DNA from: Streptomyces lanatus
Lineage (GTDB): Bacteria > Actinomycetota > Actinomycetes > Streptomycetales > Streptomycetaceae
Direction of reading: 5' to 3'
DNA: 64,000 nt
NCBI RefSeq assembly: GCF_014655715.1
Contig: NZ_BNBM01000013.1
Span: forward strand, 217,854 to 281,853
In this document: in pieces, positions 41,816 to 51,356 of the stretch
Layout: each line of letters opens with the position of its first letter
Position numbering within the stretch: the first letter of the stretch is position 1
The notes under the pieces: generated by a model
Told to the model about the DNA's origin: nothing
Seen by the model: only the letters and a program-made list of their open reading frames with translations
The model's database searches: none
Translations under genes and position numbers: made by a program

Positions 41816-43153
41816 TCAAGGAGCGCAGGCGGTGATGAGCGTCTCCACCTCCTCGGACACGGCCCTGGCGAGCACATCGAGATCCGGTACGGCCTTGGCG
41901 TCGGCGACGAGTCCGTAGTGGACGTGTCCGCGGTACGTCGAGATCGCGATCGCAAGGGACTGGCCGCGGGCCAGCGGGGCGAACGGATACACCTCGGTGA
42001 CGGCGTGGCCGCCGAGCTTCAGGGGGATGCCGGGCAGGGGCACGCTGGTGACGAGGATGTCGAACCAGAGCCGGGCGGCGCCGCCGACCAGCGGTCCGCC
42101 GAGCCGGTGGCCGAGTGCCGGGACGTGGTCGGCGAGCAGGGCGACGGCGCCGGCGCCCCGGTTGGGGCCCGCGTCCTTGTTGCGGTCCATGGCGGTGCGC
42201 ACCGTGGCGAGGCGGCGCAGCGGCTCGGGATCGTCGACCGGGAGCCGTATCAAGTAACCGGAGAGCCGGTTGCCCTGTGGGTGCGCGGTGCGCGGGCGGC
42301 GTTTGGAGACGGGGATCAGGGCGCGCGGCGCGACGCCCTCGCTGCCGTCGCCGCGCTCGTCGAGCCAGCGGCGCAGGGCGCCGGCGACGACCGCGATGAG
42401 GACGTCGTTGACGGTGCCGCCGACGGCCTTGCGGATCACGTGCACGTCATCGATGTCGAGGACGACTCCGGCGGTACGGCGGGTGCCGCTCGGCTCGGCG
42501 GTGAGCGCGGCGGACGAGCGGATGCCGAGGGTGGACACGGCGACGGAGGCGCCGATGTCCAGGGCCCGGCCCGCGTCGGACAAGGCACCGCGCAGCAGTC
42601 CCGGCAGCCGGCGCACATCGGGCAGCCTGCTGCGCGCGGGCTCTTCGGGGCGGGGCTTGCGGGCCGGCAGGTCCATCGGGTCCAGGACGGCGGCGGCGAG
42701 CGTCAGCGCGCGCAGTCCGTCGGCGAGGGCGTGGTGGAACTTGAACAGCACGGCGAAGGACACGCCGTCCTCGCCCGGCAGCACATGTGCCTCCCATGGC
42801 GGCCGGCCGCGCTCCAGCGGGCGTTCCATGAGCAGGCCGGCGGCCGCCTGGAAGTCGGCGGTCGGGGCGTGCAGCCGGACGTGGTCGAGCGGGTCGAAGT
42901 GCGTGGCGGGCTCGCGGGTGGCGCCTCCGAAGGAGAACGGCTGGAGCAGTCCGCGCGGCTGCCATGCGTCCCGGATGCGCATGCGCAGGCCCGGCACGGC
43001 GGCGGCACGGGCGGCGAGCAGGTCGGCCGCATGGGCACCGGCGGTGGGCGAGTGCGCCGCAAAGACGCCGAGGGCGCCCAGATGCATGGGGTGTTCCGCG
43101 GACTCGATGTTCCAGAACGCCAGGTCGAGAGGTGCGAGCAGGTCAGAAGTCAA
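41816..43153 (-). CDS. Wax ester synthase/diacylglycerol acyltransferase (WS/DGAT) family
   Basis: A 445-residue acyl-CoA-dependent O-acyltransferase. The start LAPLDLAFWNIESAEHPMHLG and the catalytic HHxxxDG motif (FKFHHALADG) at about 138-147 are diagnostic. The C-terminal part has VTSVPLPGIPLKLGG and the family ending EVYPFAPLARGQSLAI. Such enzymes make triacylglycerol or wax storage lipids. The first family residue is encoded by TTG 43153, with GAGG about 7 bases upstream; I found no better ATG or GTG. Confidence 0.9.
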   Translation of the reverse strand: MTSDLLAPLDLAFWNIESAEHPMHLGALGVFAAHSPTAGAHAADLLAARAAAVPGLRMRIRDAWQPRGLLQPFSFGGATREPATHFDPLDHVRLHAPTADFQAAAGLLMERPLERGRPPWEAHVLPGEDGVSFAVLFKFHHALADGLRALTLAAAVLDPMDLPARKPRPEEPARSRLPDVRRLPGLLRGALSDAGRALDIGASVAVSTLGIRSSAALTAEPSGTRRTAGVVLDIDDVHVIRKAVGGTVNDVLIAVVAGALRRWLDERGDGSEGVAPRALIPVSKRRPRTAHPQGNRLSGYLIRLPVDDPEPLRRLATVRTAMDRNKDAGPNRGAGAVALLADHVPALGHRLGGPLVGGAARLWFDILVTSVPLPGIPLKLGGHAVTEVYPFAPLARGQSLAIAISTYRGHVHYGLVADAKAVPDLDVLARAVSEEVETLITACAP

Positions 43154-43252
43154 TGGCTTGCCTCGCGTCGACGAAGGGTGGACCAGCAGTCAATCGCCCT
43201 CTGGCGATTACAGTCAAGTACGATCAAGCTACGCTCAGTTAACGGCAGATTA

Positions 43253-43282
43253 AGTCCCGCCCCTCGCGAAAGGGGCGGGACT
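43253..43282 (-). terminator. Strong hairpin terminator after the GH2 gene
   Basis: AGTCCCGCCCCT (43253-43264) and AGGGGCGGGACT (43271-43282) make a perfect 12-base stem with a 6-base loop, 17 bases past the GH2 stop. Confidence 0.75.
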
Positions 43283-43298
43283 CATGGTGCATATGAGG

Positions 43299-45923
43299 TC
43301 ACTCCACCACGGGTAGCGGCACCGGGCATCCCGAGGGTGTCACCCGGGAGGCGTCACGGATCAGCGCCTCGTGTGCGGCCCTCAGCCGTGCCACGTCCGG
43401 TTTCAGCACCGCGCGGTCATAGGTCAGCAGCCCGTTCAGCTCACCTTCGACGTCCGTGATCTGGGTGTACACGGCGCCGTTGCTCCCCCGGCAGACCAGG
43501 GCGCGAACCTCGTCGAGCTTGGCCAGATAGTCGTCGGTGTAGGTCGCCGGGTCGACATCGACGTACGACTGCTGCACCGACCAGGCGTGTCCGGGTACCG
43601 CGAGGCCGAGGCCGCCGTACTCGCCGCTGACCAGCGCCCGTTCGCCGTCCGGGTGCGGTGGCAGGGCCGGGCTCGGATAGCCGTGCTCGTCCATGATGTC
43701 GCCGGCGCCGCCGTCGGCCCCGAGGTTCAGGCCTGACTGGTTGTTGACCAGCCGGGTGGGGTCCCAGGCCTTCGCCTGCTCGGCGACACGGCCGATGTCG
43801 TACTGCCCCCAGCCTTCATTGAACGTGACCCACATGATCACCGACGGGCTGCTGATGTGCTCGTCGATCATCTGCTTCATCTCGCGTTCGTACTGGGCTC
43901 GGGCCTCGGTGCTCGGATTCACCCCCGCGGTCATGGCGGGCATGTCCTGCCACACCAGCAGACCTAGCCGGTCGGCCCAGTAGAACCACCGGTCCGGCTC
44001 GACCTTGATGTGCTTGCGCACGGAATTGAAGCCGAGCCGTTTGTGCGCCTTCAGGTCGTACGCGAGGGCCTCGTCGGTCGGCGCGGTGTGCAGGCCGTCC
44101 GGCCAGAAGCCCTGGTCGAGGGTGGCCATCAGGAAGATCGGCTCGCCGTTGAGGACGGTGCGCGGGACACCGTTCACCTTCTCGACGGCGATGGAACGCA
44201 TACCGAAGTAGCTGCCTACGCGATCGGACCCGACGGTCACCTTCAGGTCGTACAGGAAGGGGTCCTCCGGCGACCACAGGTGCGGATCGCGAAGGGTCAG
44301 CGTCAGCGGCCGGCCGGTGCGTCCGCTCGCGGTGGCGACCCTGCGCCGTCCCTCGTACGCCGTCGCGGTGACGGGTACGCCGTTGCGCACGCCCTGGGCC
44401 TCGACGGTCAGGGTGCCCGCGTCGACGTCGGGGACGAGCTTGAGGCCGTCCGCGTGATCGGGGGCGACCGGCTCCATCCACACCGTCTGCCAGATGCCGG
44501 ACGACGGGGTGTACCAGATGCCGCTCGGATCCAGGCGCTGCTTGCCCATCGGCGGGTTCTCGCCGTTCGCCGCGTCGGTCGGGTCGTAGACACCGACGAT
44601 CAGCTCCTGGGTGCGGCCGGGCTTCAGGGCGTCGGTGATGTCGGCGCCGAATTTGTCGTAGCCGCCGGTGTGCTCGGTGACCTTGGTGCCGTTGACGTAG
44701 ACCTCGGACCGCCAGTCGACGCCTCCGAAGTTGAGCTTCAGCCGTTTGCCGGAGCCGATGTGCCAGTCGGCCGGGACCGTGAAGGTGCGGCGGTACCACA
44801 TCCGGTCCTCATGGCGTTCGAGGCCGGAGAGCTGGGACTCGACCGGGTAGGGGACGAGGATCCGCTCGGCGAGGTCCTTGCCGACCGGGGGTCGCTCGCC
44901 CGCCTCGGCCGCCGCGAACTGCCAGCGCCCGTTGAGGTTGCGCCAGGCGTCCCGGGTCAGCTGGGGGCGCGGGTACTCCGGGTGGGCATTGCCGGGGCCC
45001 ACCTCGTCGGCCCACTTGGTGCGCAGCTGGTGGGTGGAGCGGTTGGGGCCGCTGCTGAGGAAGCCATTGACAACGTTGCCTTCGGTGTCGGAGAGGCCGC
45101 CTTCACCGTCGTAACGTACGTCGGCCGAGCCGCGTGCCGTCCCGGTCTTGTTGCCTACGACGGGCTCCTTCAGGCCGACGAGGAGGGCCTTCGGGTCGGC
45201 CGGATCGACCTTGGCGGTGCCGAGCGGCCAGGTCGCTCCGCCGATCACCGCGTCGAGGTGGTCGGTGAAGGCGGCCGGGGGTGCGGCGAGGGCGCGGGCG
45301 AAGTCGAGCTTGAGGGTGCGGCCGTCGCCGAGGACCGTGGTGGCGATCGCCCCGTCGTAGTCGAAGCCGTCGGGGAGGCGGAACGCGGCCTGCGGGACGG
45401 GCTCCTTGCTGCCGCCGGGCTCGGTCCAGCGCAGATGGAGGTTGGAGCCGCCGTAGTGCTCGAAGTACTCGACCTTGATGTCGTAGGCGGTGCCGGCAGT
45501 CAACTGGACGGGCTCGGCGGTCTGTTCGCGGTCCCAGTCGTCGACCCAGTGGTCGATGGCGAGCTTTCCGTCGATCCAGAGGCGGAAGCCGTTGTCGCCG
45601 ATGACCGAGAAGGTGTGGGCGCCCGTCTTCTCCGGCACGATCTTTCCGGTCCAGCGGACGCTGACGTCGTCGGAGCGGCCGGTGGTGAAGGCCAGGCGCG
45701 GCTCCAGGTTGTCGAAGTCGAGGGCGGGGTCGAAGGCGGTCGCCTTGAGCTCATGGAAGTCGAAGGCGCCGGGGGCGGACTGGGTGTAGTACTCGCCCTT
45801 CAGGCCGTGGATCGGAACGGGGTCGTCCGCTGCGGCCGGGGCGGGGGTCGCGGTGAGGCACGCGAGGCCGAGGACACCGACGAGGAGGAGCACGAGTCTG
45901 TTTCTGAGGCGTTTTGTGCGCAT
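43299..45923 (-). CDS. Exported PA14-containing GH2 glycosidase (beta-galactosidase-like)
   Basis: An 874-residue enzyme. The signal peptide MRTKRLRNRLVLLLVGVLGL ends near APAAAD. A PA14 carbohydrate-binding domain (about 38-182) has GEYYTQ and FSVIGDNGFRLWIDGK. GH2 sugar-binding, immunoglobulin-like and barrel domains follow. The acid/base Glu is in VTFNEGWGQY and the nucleophile Glu in VSGEYGG. Galactosidase, mannosidase and glucuronidase roles are all possible; galactosidase activity would suit complex N-glycans. GGAGG lies 4 bases before ATG 45923, and a palindromic operator candidate lies 11 bases upstream. Confidence 0.88.
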   Translation of the reverse strand: MRTKRLRNRLVLLLVGVLGLACLTATPAPAAADDPVPIHGLKGEYYTQSAPGAFDFHELKATAFDPALDFDNLEPRLAFTTGRSDDVSVRWTGKIVPEKTGAHTFSVIGDNGFRLWIDGKLAIDHWVDDWDREQTAEPVQLTAGTAYDIKVEYFEHYGGSNLHLRWTEPGGSKEPVPQAAFRLPDGFDYDGAIATTVLGDGRTLKLDFARALAAPPAAFTDHLDAVIGGATWPLGTAKVDPADPKALLVGLKEPVVGNKTGTARGSADVRYDGEGGLSDTEGNVVNGFLSSGPNRSTHQLRTKWADEVGPGNAHPEYPRPQLTRDAWRNLNGRWQFAAAEAGERPPVGKDLAERILVPYPVESQLSGLERHEDRMWYRRTFTVPADWHIGSGKRLKLNFGGVDWRSEVYVNGTKVTEHTGGYDKFGADITDALKPGRTQELIVGVYDPTDAANGENPPMGKQRLDPSGIWYTPSSGIWQTVWMEPVAPDHADGLKLVPDVDAGTLTVEAQGVRNGVPVTATAYEGRRRVATASGRTGRPLTLTLRDPHLWSPEDPFLYDLKVTVGSDRVGSYFGMRSIAVEKVNGVPRTVLNGEPIFLMATLDQGFWPDGLHTAPTDEALAYDLKAHKRLGFNSVRKHIKVEPDRWFYWADRLGLLVWQDMPAMTAGVNPSTEARAQYEREMKQMIDEHISSPSVIMWVTFNEGWGQYDIGRVAEQAKAWDPTRLVNNQSGLNLGADGGAGDIMDEHGYPSPALPPHPDGERALVSGEYGGLGLAVPGHAWSVQQSYVDVDPATYTDDYLAKLDEVRALVCRGSNGAVYTQITDVEGELNGLLTYDRAVLKPDVARLRAAHEALIRDASRVTPSGCPVPLPVVE

Positions 45924-45933
45924 TGAGCCTCCA

Positions 45934-45947
45934 TAACAACGTTGTCA
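45934..45947. promoter_or_regulatory. ACAACGTTGT palindrome, probable operator of the GH2 gene
   Basis: The perfect 10-base palindrome ACAACGTTGT (45936-45945), flanked as TAACAACGTTGTCA, has the central CG of LacI-family operators and sits just before the GH2 ribosome binding site. It differs from the CTAATGCGCATTAG element, so another regulator, not encoded nearby, is likely. Confidence 0.6.
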
Positions 45948-46162
45948 TGAACAGTACTTGGCATAACAGCACGGATTCCGTCACCCGTCCAGGTACATGC
46001 CAATCCACGACTGGCCTCCATTGCCATCAACTCGCGCCATGCAAAAGTCATTTGACGGTTCATCAATTCAGGAATCAAGTACAACTTTACGATTTCTTGG
46101 TGTAGCTCGGCCGTCCGTTACGTGAGCCTCGTGAGCACCCCCCACCACGAGAGGCAACACCC

Positions 46163-46834
46163 ATGACGAGGAATCGCGCATTGCGGTACGGCGGACGCAC
46201 CCTGGTTCTGGCGGCGACGGCGTTCGGGACGATCGCCACGGCCGTGCCCGCTGTGGCCGACGACCAGCCCACCGCGGAACAGATCGTGGCCGACTGCGCC
46301 TCGGGCGAAGGCAAGTGCAGCTTCAACTCCCCCGAGATCGGCGAGGCCTACCTCGGTGAGCCCCGTCAGGTCTCGGAGCTGCTCTTCAACTGCACCGCCT
46401 CGGCCGCCTCCCAGTCCATGTCATGGGCCGACACCGTGGGCTCCTCCCACTCGGTGGGCGGCTCGGTCACCGTCGGCGGCGGCATCGAGGGGATCGTCAC
46501 CGCCAGTGTGACCGCGACGTACAACTACACCTGGCAGAGCTCCCACACGGAGACGAGCACCTTCACCGTGAACGTCCAGCCCGGCGAGGTGGGCTGGATC
46601 TCCCGTGCCCAGGTGATGCAGCGGATCACCGGCACCTGGCAGACCCACTACGACGACCCCAAGTGGGGCCACTACTACTGGTTCGTGCCCGACGTCATCA
46701 CCGGCCCCGCCCCGAACGGCACCGACGGCAAGCACAGCGCCGTCGTGGTCAAGTCCCGCAAGATGACGGCCGACGAGAAGAAGCTCTGCTCCACCGGCGC
46801 CACCCGGGGCGAGGTCTTCACCCGCGGCGGCTGA
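46163..46834 (+). CDS. Secreted beta-rich protein, aerolysin/ETX-MTX2-like pattern
   Basis: A 223-residue secreted protein. The signal peptide runs to about residue 32 (AVPAVADD). The centre, about 95-150, alternates polar and small hydrophobic residues with many Ser and Thr: SHSVGGSVTVGGGIEG, ASVTATYNYTW, then SSHTETSTFTVNVQPGEVGW. This resembles the transmembrane hairpin and following strands of aerolysin-type pore-forming proteins. Cysteines near residues 45, 52, 76 and 210 could form disulfides. I cannot assign a subfamily by eye. It is divergent from the GH2 gene. Confidence 0.7.
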   Translation: MTRNRALRYGGRTLVLAATAFGTIATAVPAVADDQPTAEQIVADCASGEGKCSFNSPEIGEAYLGEPRQVSELLFNCTASAASQSMSWADTVGSSHSVGGSVTVGGGIEGIVTASVTATYNYTWQSSHTETSTFTVNVQPGEVGWISRAQVMQRITGTWQTHYDDPKWGHYYWFVPDVITGPAPNGTDGKHSAVVVKSRKMTADEKKLCSTGATRGEVFTRGG

Positions 46835-46842
46835 CCCCGCCG

Positions 46843-48063
46843 CTAGGAGACCTGCTGGCCCTTCCCCAGCGCGATCACCCCGCCCTTGGACACGGTGTAG
46901 AGATCGGCGTCCCGCTCCGGATTGACGCCGATCGTCGCGCCCGGGGGTACGTCCACGTTCTTGTCGAGCACGGCGCCCCGGACCACCGCGCCCCGCCCGA
47001 TGTGCACGTTGTCGTGCAGCACCGACCCCTGCACCACCGCCCCCGGGTCGACCACCACGCCCGGCGAGAGCACGGAGCGCGTGACCTGGCCGCGGATCAG
47101 ACAGCCGGCGCTGATGATGGACTCACCGGCGATGCCGCCCGCGTTGAAGCGGGCCGGGGACAGCTGGTTGGAGTGGGTGTAGATGGGCCAGCTGCGGTTG
47201 TAGAGATTGAAGGCGGGGCGCTCGGCGATCAGGTCCATATGGGCGTCGTAGTAGGCGTCCATGGTGCCGACGTCCCGCCAGTAGCCCCGGTCGCGGTTGG
47301 TCTCGCCGGGGACGTGGTTGGCGCTGAAGTCGTAGAGCTGGGCCTCGCCGCGGTCGGTGAGCTGGGGCAGGATCGAACCGCCCATGTCGTGCACGGACCG
47401 GTCGTCCTCGGCGTCCCGCTGGAGCGCCTCGATGAGGGCCTTGGTGGTGAAGATGTAGTTGCCCATCGACGCGAAGATGGTCTCCGGGTCGTCCGGGAGT
47501 CCGGGCGGGTCGGCGGGCTTCTCCAGGAAGCGGTCCACCGTCTGGCCGTCCGAGCCGGTGCTGATCACGCCGAACGACGACGACTCGACCCTCGGTACCC
47601 GGATGCCCGCCACCGTCACACCGGCGCCGCTGTCGATGTGCTGGGCCAGCATCTGGCGCGGGTCCATGCGGTACACGTGGTCGGCGCCGAACACCGCGAC
47701 GTACTCGGGGCGTTCGTCGTAGATCAGGTTCAGGGACTGCAGGATGGCGTCCGCGCTGCCCAGGTACCAGCGCGGGCCGAGGCGCTGCTGGGCCGGGACC
47801 GGGGTGACGTAGTTGCCGAGCAGGCTGGACATCCGCCAGGTCGTGGTGATGTGCCGGTCCAGGGAGTGCGACTTGTACTGCGTGAGGACGCAGATGCGCA
47901 GGATGTCGGCGTTGACGAGGTTGGAGAGGACGAAGTCGACCAGGCGATACGTTCCTCCGAAGGTGACCGCTGGCTTCGCGCGGTCCGCGGTCAGGGGCAT
48001 CAGGCGTTTGCCTTCTCCGCCCGCCAATACGATTCCGAGCACCGAAGGTCCGCCACGACGCAT
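46843..48063 (-). CDS. glgC: Glucose-1-phosphate adenylyltransferase
   Basis: A 406-residue ADP-glucose pyrophosphorylase. It has the N-terminal LAGGEGKRLMPLT nucleotide loop, AKPAVTFGG, FGADHVYRMD and GYWRDVGTMDAYY, and a C-terminal left-handed beta-helix. It makes ADP-glucose for glycogen or maltose-1-phosphate synthesis. ATG 48063 was chosen for GAGGGGAG 5 bases upstream. It lies 51 bases downstream of glgM on the same strand. Confidence 0.95.
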   Translation of the reverse strand: MRRGGPSVLGIVLAGGEGKRLMPLTADRAKPAVTFGGTYRLVDFVLSNLVNADILRICVLTQYKSHSLDRHITTTWRMSSLLGNYVTPVPAQQRLGPRWYLGSADAILQSLNLIYDERPEYVAVFGADHVYRMDPRQMLAQHIDSGAGVTVAGIRVPRVESSSFGVISTGSDGQTVDRFLEKPADPPGLPDDPETIFASMGNYIFTTKALIEALQRDAEDDRSVHDMGGSILPQLTDRGEAQLYDFSANHVPGETNRDRGYWRDVGTMDAYYDAHMDLIAERPAFNLYNRSWPIYTHSNQLSPARFNAGGIAGESIISAGCLIRGQVTRSVLSPGVVVDPGAVVQGSVLHDNVHIGRGAVVRGAVLDKNVDVPPGATIGVNPERDADLYTVSKGGVIALGKGQQVS

Positions 48064-48114
48064 GGCCGCTCCCCTCACCGTGGTTGATCCCAGCCTGCCC
48101 CTGTGCAGCGCGCG

Positions 48115-49266
48115 CTAAGCCTGTTTGAGGATCTCCCGGTAGAGCCGCGCCGTCCGCCGCGCCACCGCGTCCCAGCCGAACTCCCCCACCGCGCGCTCCC
48201 GTCCGGCCTCGCCCATCCGGCGGGCGGTCTCCGGGTCGCCGATCACCTGGTCCAGGGCCCGCGCGAGACCCGCCTCGAAGTCGTCGTCCAGCGGCACGAG
48301 CAGCCCCGTCTTGCCGTCCTCGACGACCTCGGGGATGCCCCCGACCTGCGAGGCCACCACGGGAGTGCCGCAGGCCATCGCCTCCAGGTTGACGATGCCG
48401 AGGGGTTCGTACACCGAGGGGCAGACGAACACGGCGGCGTGGGCGAGGAGTTGGATCACCTCGGGGCGCGGCAGCATCTGCGGGATCCAGTGCACACCCT
48501 CACGGACCCGGCTCAGCTCCTGGTAGAGATCGCGGAATTCCTGGTCGATCTCGGGGGTGTCGGGGGCGCCGGCGCACAGCACGACCTGGGCGGCCGGGTC
48601 GATGTGCCGTATCGCGCGCAGCAGATGGGGCACGCCCTTCTGGCGGGTGATGCGGCCGACGAAGAGCACATAGGGGCGGCCGGCGTCCAGGCCGAAGCGG
48701 GTGAGGACGTCGGTGCGGCGGTCGGGCCGGTAGAGGGTGGTGTCGATGCCGTTGTGCACCACGTGGACCCGGCTCGGGTCGAGTGCCGGATAGCAGCCGA
48801 GGATGTCCTCGCGCATGGCGCCGGAGACGGCGATCACCGCGTCGGCGGACTCGATCGCGGTGCGCTCGGCCCAGCTGGACAGGGCGTATCCGCCGCCGAG
48901 TTGCTCGGCCTTCCAGGGGCGCAGCGGCTCCAGGGAGTGGGCGGTCATCACATGCGGGATGCCGTACTGGAGCTTGCCGAGGTGGCCGGCGAGGTTGGCG
49001 TACCAGGTGTGGGAGTGGACCAGTTCGCGGCCTTCGAGACCCGCCGCCATCGCGAGGTCCACGGAGAAGGTGCGCAGCGCGTCATTGGCGGTGTCCAGGG
49101 CCGACCAGGGACGGTGACGCTGTACGCCCACCCCGCGGCCCTCGCCCCAGCAGTGCACCTCCAGGTCGACGAGATCCCTCAACTCCCGGGCGAGGAACTC
49201 GACATGGACACCCGCGCCGCCGTACACATCCGGCGGGTACTCCCGGGTCAGCAGTCCCACTCGCAC
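48115..49266 (-). CDS. glgM: GT4 glycosyltransferase, probable alpha-maltose-1-phosphate synthase (GlgM), formerly called GlgA
   Basis: A 383-residue GT-B enzyme. It starts VGLLTREYPPDVYGGAGVH, has the acceptor loop VHSHTWYANLAG, and the C-terminal donor site FVGRITRQKG with the E-x7-E motif in YEPLGIVNLEA. The actinobacterial version is known to use ADP-glucose and glucose-1-phosphate to make maltose-1-phosphate for the GlgE pathway. GTG 49266 was chosen for AGGGGG 6 bases upstream; earlier in-frame starts are possible. The 51-base gap to glgC suggests a shared transcript. Confidence 0.9.
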   Translation of the reverse strand: MRVGLLTREYPPDVYGGAGVHVEFLARELRDLVDLEVHCWGEGRGVGVQRHRPWSALDTANDALRTFSVDLAMAAGLEGRELVHSHTWYANLAGHLGKLQYGIPHVMTAHSLEPLRPWKAEQLGGGYALSSWAERTAIESADAVIAVSGAMREDILGCYPALDPSRVHVVHNGIDTTLYRPDRRTDVLTRFGLDAGRPYVLFVGRITRQKGVPHLLRAIRHIDPAAQVVLCAGAPDTPEIDQEFRDLYQELSRVREGVHWIPQMLPRPEVIQLLAHAAVFVCPSVYEPLGIVNLEAMACGTPVVASQVGGIPEVVEDGKTGLLVPLDDDFEAGLARALDQVIGDPETARRMGEAGRERAVGEFGWDAVARRTARLYREILKQA

Positions 49267-49307
49267 CCGGAACCCCCTGTTCTCAGCGGCTGGTTGCCCT
49301 TTCATGG

Positions 49308-50021
49308 TCACCCAGATGGGGCGCGTGGGGAAGAGCGCGGGGCTCGTGTGAAGCAACAGTCACCGCAGACGCCGCCGCCCGGCACCCGGTAGTAGAGGCA
49401 GCAGCTGCGGCGCCGGAAGGCGGCGTGTGTGAACGTGCCGGTGCCGGCGAGCGGAGGGCGGGTGAAGAGCTCGGCGGTGAGGGCGCGGGCGGTGACTTCC
49501 GTACGGCCTTGGGTGCGCGCCCACTGGTCGAGTTGCCGGGCGGCTCCCGCGAGGGCGGAGCCCGCGTTGCCCCGGAGCAGTCCGGGGGCGATGCGGTAGC
49601 GGGCGCTCAGGGCGGCGTTGAGGGGTTCGAGGTGCCCGTGCAGGACGAGGTCCGCGACGGTCGCCGGATCCGCGGGCCGGGGGCGTACCTCGGCGAGCCG
49701 GAGGTCGTCGGGGGCGCTGCCGTCGGGGTCCCAGTGCAGCAGGGCCGGGTCGAGGTCCGGGACCTGGTCGTACAGGGCGGCGCAGCCGAGCATCACCGAC
49801 CACAGGCGGGCGGCGAGCCCCTGCTGGGCGATGGAGGCGGCGATGCGTGCCTCGGGGGCGTGCAGGGCGTCCGCGACCTTCCGGACCCGGAACGCCAGTG
49901 GATCCCCCTGCCCGTACGCCTGCGCCAGGGTCGGCAGTGGCCGAAGAGGCACCTCTGCGGTGCGTAGTACGAAGAAGCCGCCGAGCGGCCGGAGCAGGGC
50001 GAGATCGGGGTCGAGGTCCAC
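49308..50021 (-). CDS. FhuF-like (2Fe-2S) ferric-siderophore reductase
   Basis: A 237-residue protein. The C-terminus has the FhuF cysteine pattern CC-x10-C-x2-C (SCCLYYRVPGGGVCGDC), which binds a 2Fe-2S cluster. The preceding part is helical with a family-like RLWSVMLGCAALY segment. FhuF proteins reduce iron in imported ferric siderophores in the cytosol. GTG 50021 is the first usable start but lacks a clear ribosome binding site, so the start is uncertain. No transporter adjoins it; an iron importer lies 9 kb away. Confidence 0.82.
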   Translation of the reverse strand: MDLDPDLALLRPLGGFFVLRTAEVPLRPLPTLAQAYGQGDPLAFRVRKVADALHAPEARIAASIAQQGLAARLWSVMLGCAALYDQVPDLDPALLHWDPDGSAPDDLRLAEVRPRPADPATVADLVLHGHLEPLNAALSARYRIAPGLLRGNAGSALAGAARQLDQWARTQGRTEVTARALTAELFTRPPLAGTGTFTHAAFRRRSCCLYYRVPGGGVCGDCCFTRAPRSSPRAPSG

Positions 50022-50249
50022 GAAGAGCAGTAGTAGCAGGGCCTGTCGGGGTTCTCACCTGGGGGTGTCCGTCCGGGGTCACCCGCCTTGGGGATGACTT
50101 GACCGTCGTCGTACTCCATCGGCAGTACGACACAGTGCGTGCTCTGGTACGACGACGGGAAGAGGATTTCGGGGCATCGTGTTGATTATGAAAGCCGACC
50201 GTTCGCCGCGCCGGGGTCACCGTCCCCGCCTCACGCAGAGGAGCAGCTC

Positions 50250-51356
50250 ATGAGCGCCCTCGCGTTGTCCGTGCTTCTGTCGCTCGTCTCCGCGGTGGCC
50301 TACGCCGGCGGGGCGATCGTGCAGGAGCGTGTCGCGGTGTCCTCGCCGGGGCAGCAGTTCGCGCCGATGCGTCGGCCGGGCTGGTGGGCGGCGGTGGCGC
50401 TGAACGGCCTCGGCGGTCTGCTGCACGTGGTGGCGCTGGCTTTCGGTCCGCTGAGCCTGGTACAGCCGCTGGGTGCCCTGACGATCGTGTTCGCGCTGCC
50501 GATGGCGGCGCTCTTCGTGGGCCGCAAGGCCGGGTCGACGGCCTGGCGCGGCGCCATCATGGCGACCGTGGGTCTCGCCGGGCTGCTGTCGCTGGTCGGC
50601 AGTTCGGAGTCGCAGTCCCTGGAGACCGCCGAGCGGGCGGCCGTGGCGCTGGTGACCGGCGGGATCGTGGTGACGCTGATGGTGGCGGGCCGGGCGGCCC
50701 ACCGGCATCCGGCGGTGCGCAGCATGCTGCTGGCGACCGGGTCCGGCATAGCCTTCGGGATGTCCTCGGTGTTCACCAAGATCGTGGCGGTGGACTGGAA
50801 CGGCGGGGTGTCGCTCGCCGATGTGCCCGCGCTGGCCACGATAGGCGTCTTCGCCACAGCCGGGCTGCTGCTGTCCCAGGCCGCCTACCGGGGCGCGGGA
50901 CTCGCGGCACCGCTGGCCACGCTGACCGTCGTGAACCCGGTGGTGGCGGCCGCGGTCGGCATCACGATGTTCGGCGAAACCTTCCGCTACGGCACCACCG
51001 GCACCGTGCTGGCGCTGGGCTGCGGCGTGGTGGCAGCGGGTGGCCTGATCCTGCTGACGACCGAGCGGATCGCACGCACGGAGGCGGTACCGGTCGAGGA
51101 GACGCCGGTGCCCGCCGCGGAGCTGCTCGACGGGCTCCCGGAGCAGGCCGGGCAGGGGCGGCGCGAGGACATCGTCGTACCGGACGGCATCGAGGGGATC
51201 CTCATCCCCGCCCCGGTCGCGCAGGGGCCGTACGAGGAGGCCGAGCAGCCGCTTCCCGAGCGACCCGTCGCCCCGAACCTCTACGGCCCCTTCTACGGCG
51301 GTCCGTACGTCCCGATGCCGGCCCTCGACCGGCACCGGATGCGCGTCAAATCCTGA
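50250..51356 (+). CDS. DMT-type (EamA-like) membrane transporter
   Basis: A 368-residue membrane protein with about nine or ten hydrophobic helices in the first 280 residues, two related halves and the helix-end pattern GPLSLVQPLGALTIVFALP followed by APLATLTVVNPVVAA, as in drug/metabolite transporters. A cytoplasmic tail of about 85 residues, rich in Pro, Glu and Tyr, follows. ATG 50250 has GAGGAG 6 bases upstream. The substrate is unknown. Its end overlaps the convergent Rpf-like gene by 11 bases. Confidence 0.85.
   Translation: MSALALSVLLSLVSAVAYAGGAIVQERVAVSSPGQQFAPMRRPGWWAAVALNGLGGLLHVVALAFGPLSLVQPLGALTIVFALPMAALFVGRKAGSTAWRGAIMATVGLAGLLSLVGSSESQSLETAERAAVALVTGGIVVTLMVAGRAAHRHPAVRSMLLATGSGIAFGMSSVFTKIVAVDWNGGVSLADVPALATIGVFATAGLLLSQAAYRGAGLAAPLATLTVVNPVVAAAVGITMFGETFRYGTTGTVLALGCGVVAAGGLILLTTERIARTEAVPVEETPVPAAELLDGLPEQAGQGRREDIVVPDGIEGILIPAPVAQGPYEEAEQPLPERPVAPNLYGPFYGGPYVPMPALDRHRMRVKS

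Noticed and set aside
39956..43459. A 1167-codon open frame on the plus strand
   Set aside because: It crosses three well-supported minus-strand genes and their intergenic regions, and has no recognisable domain.
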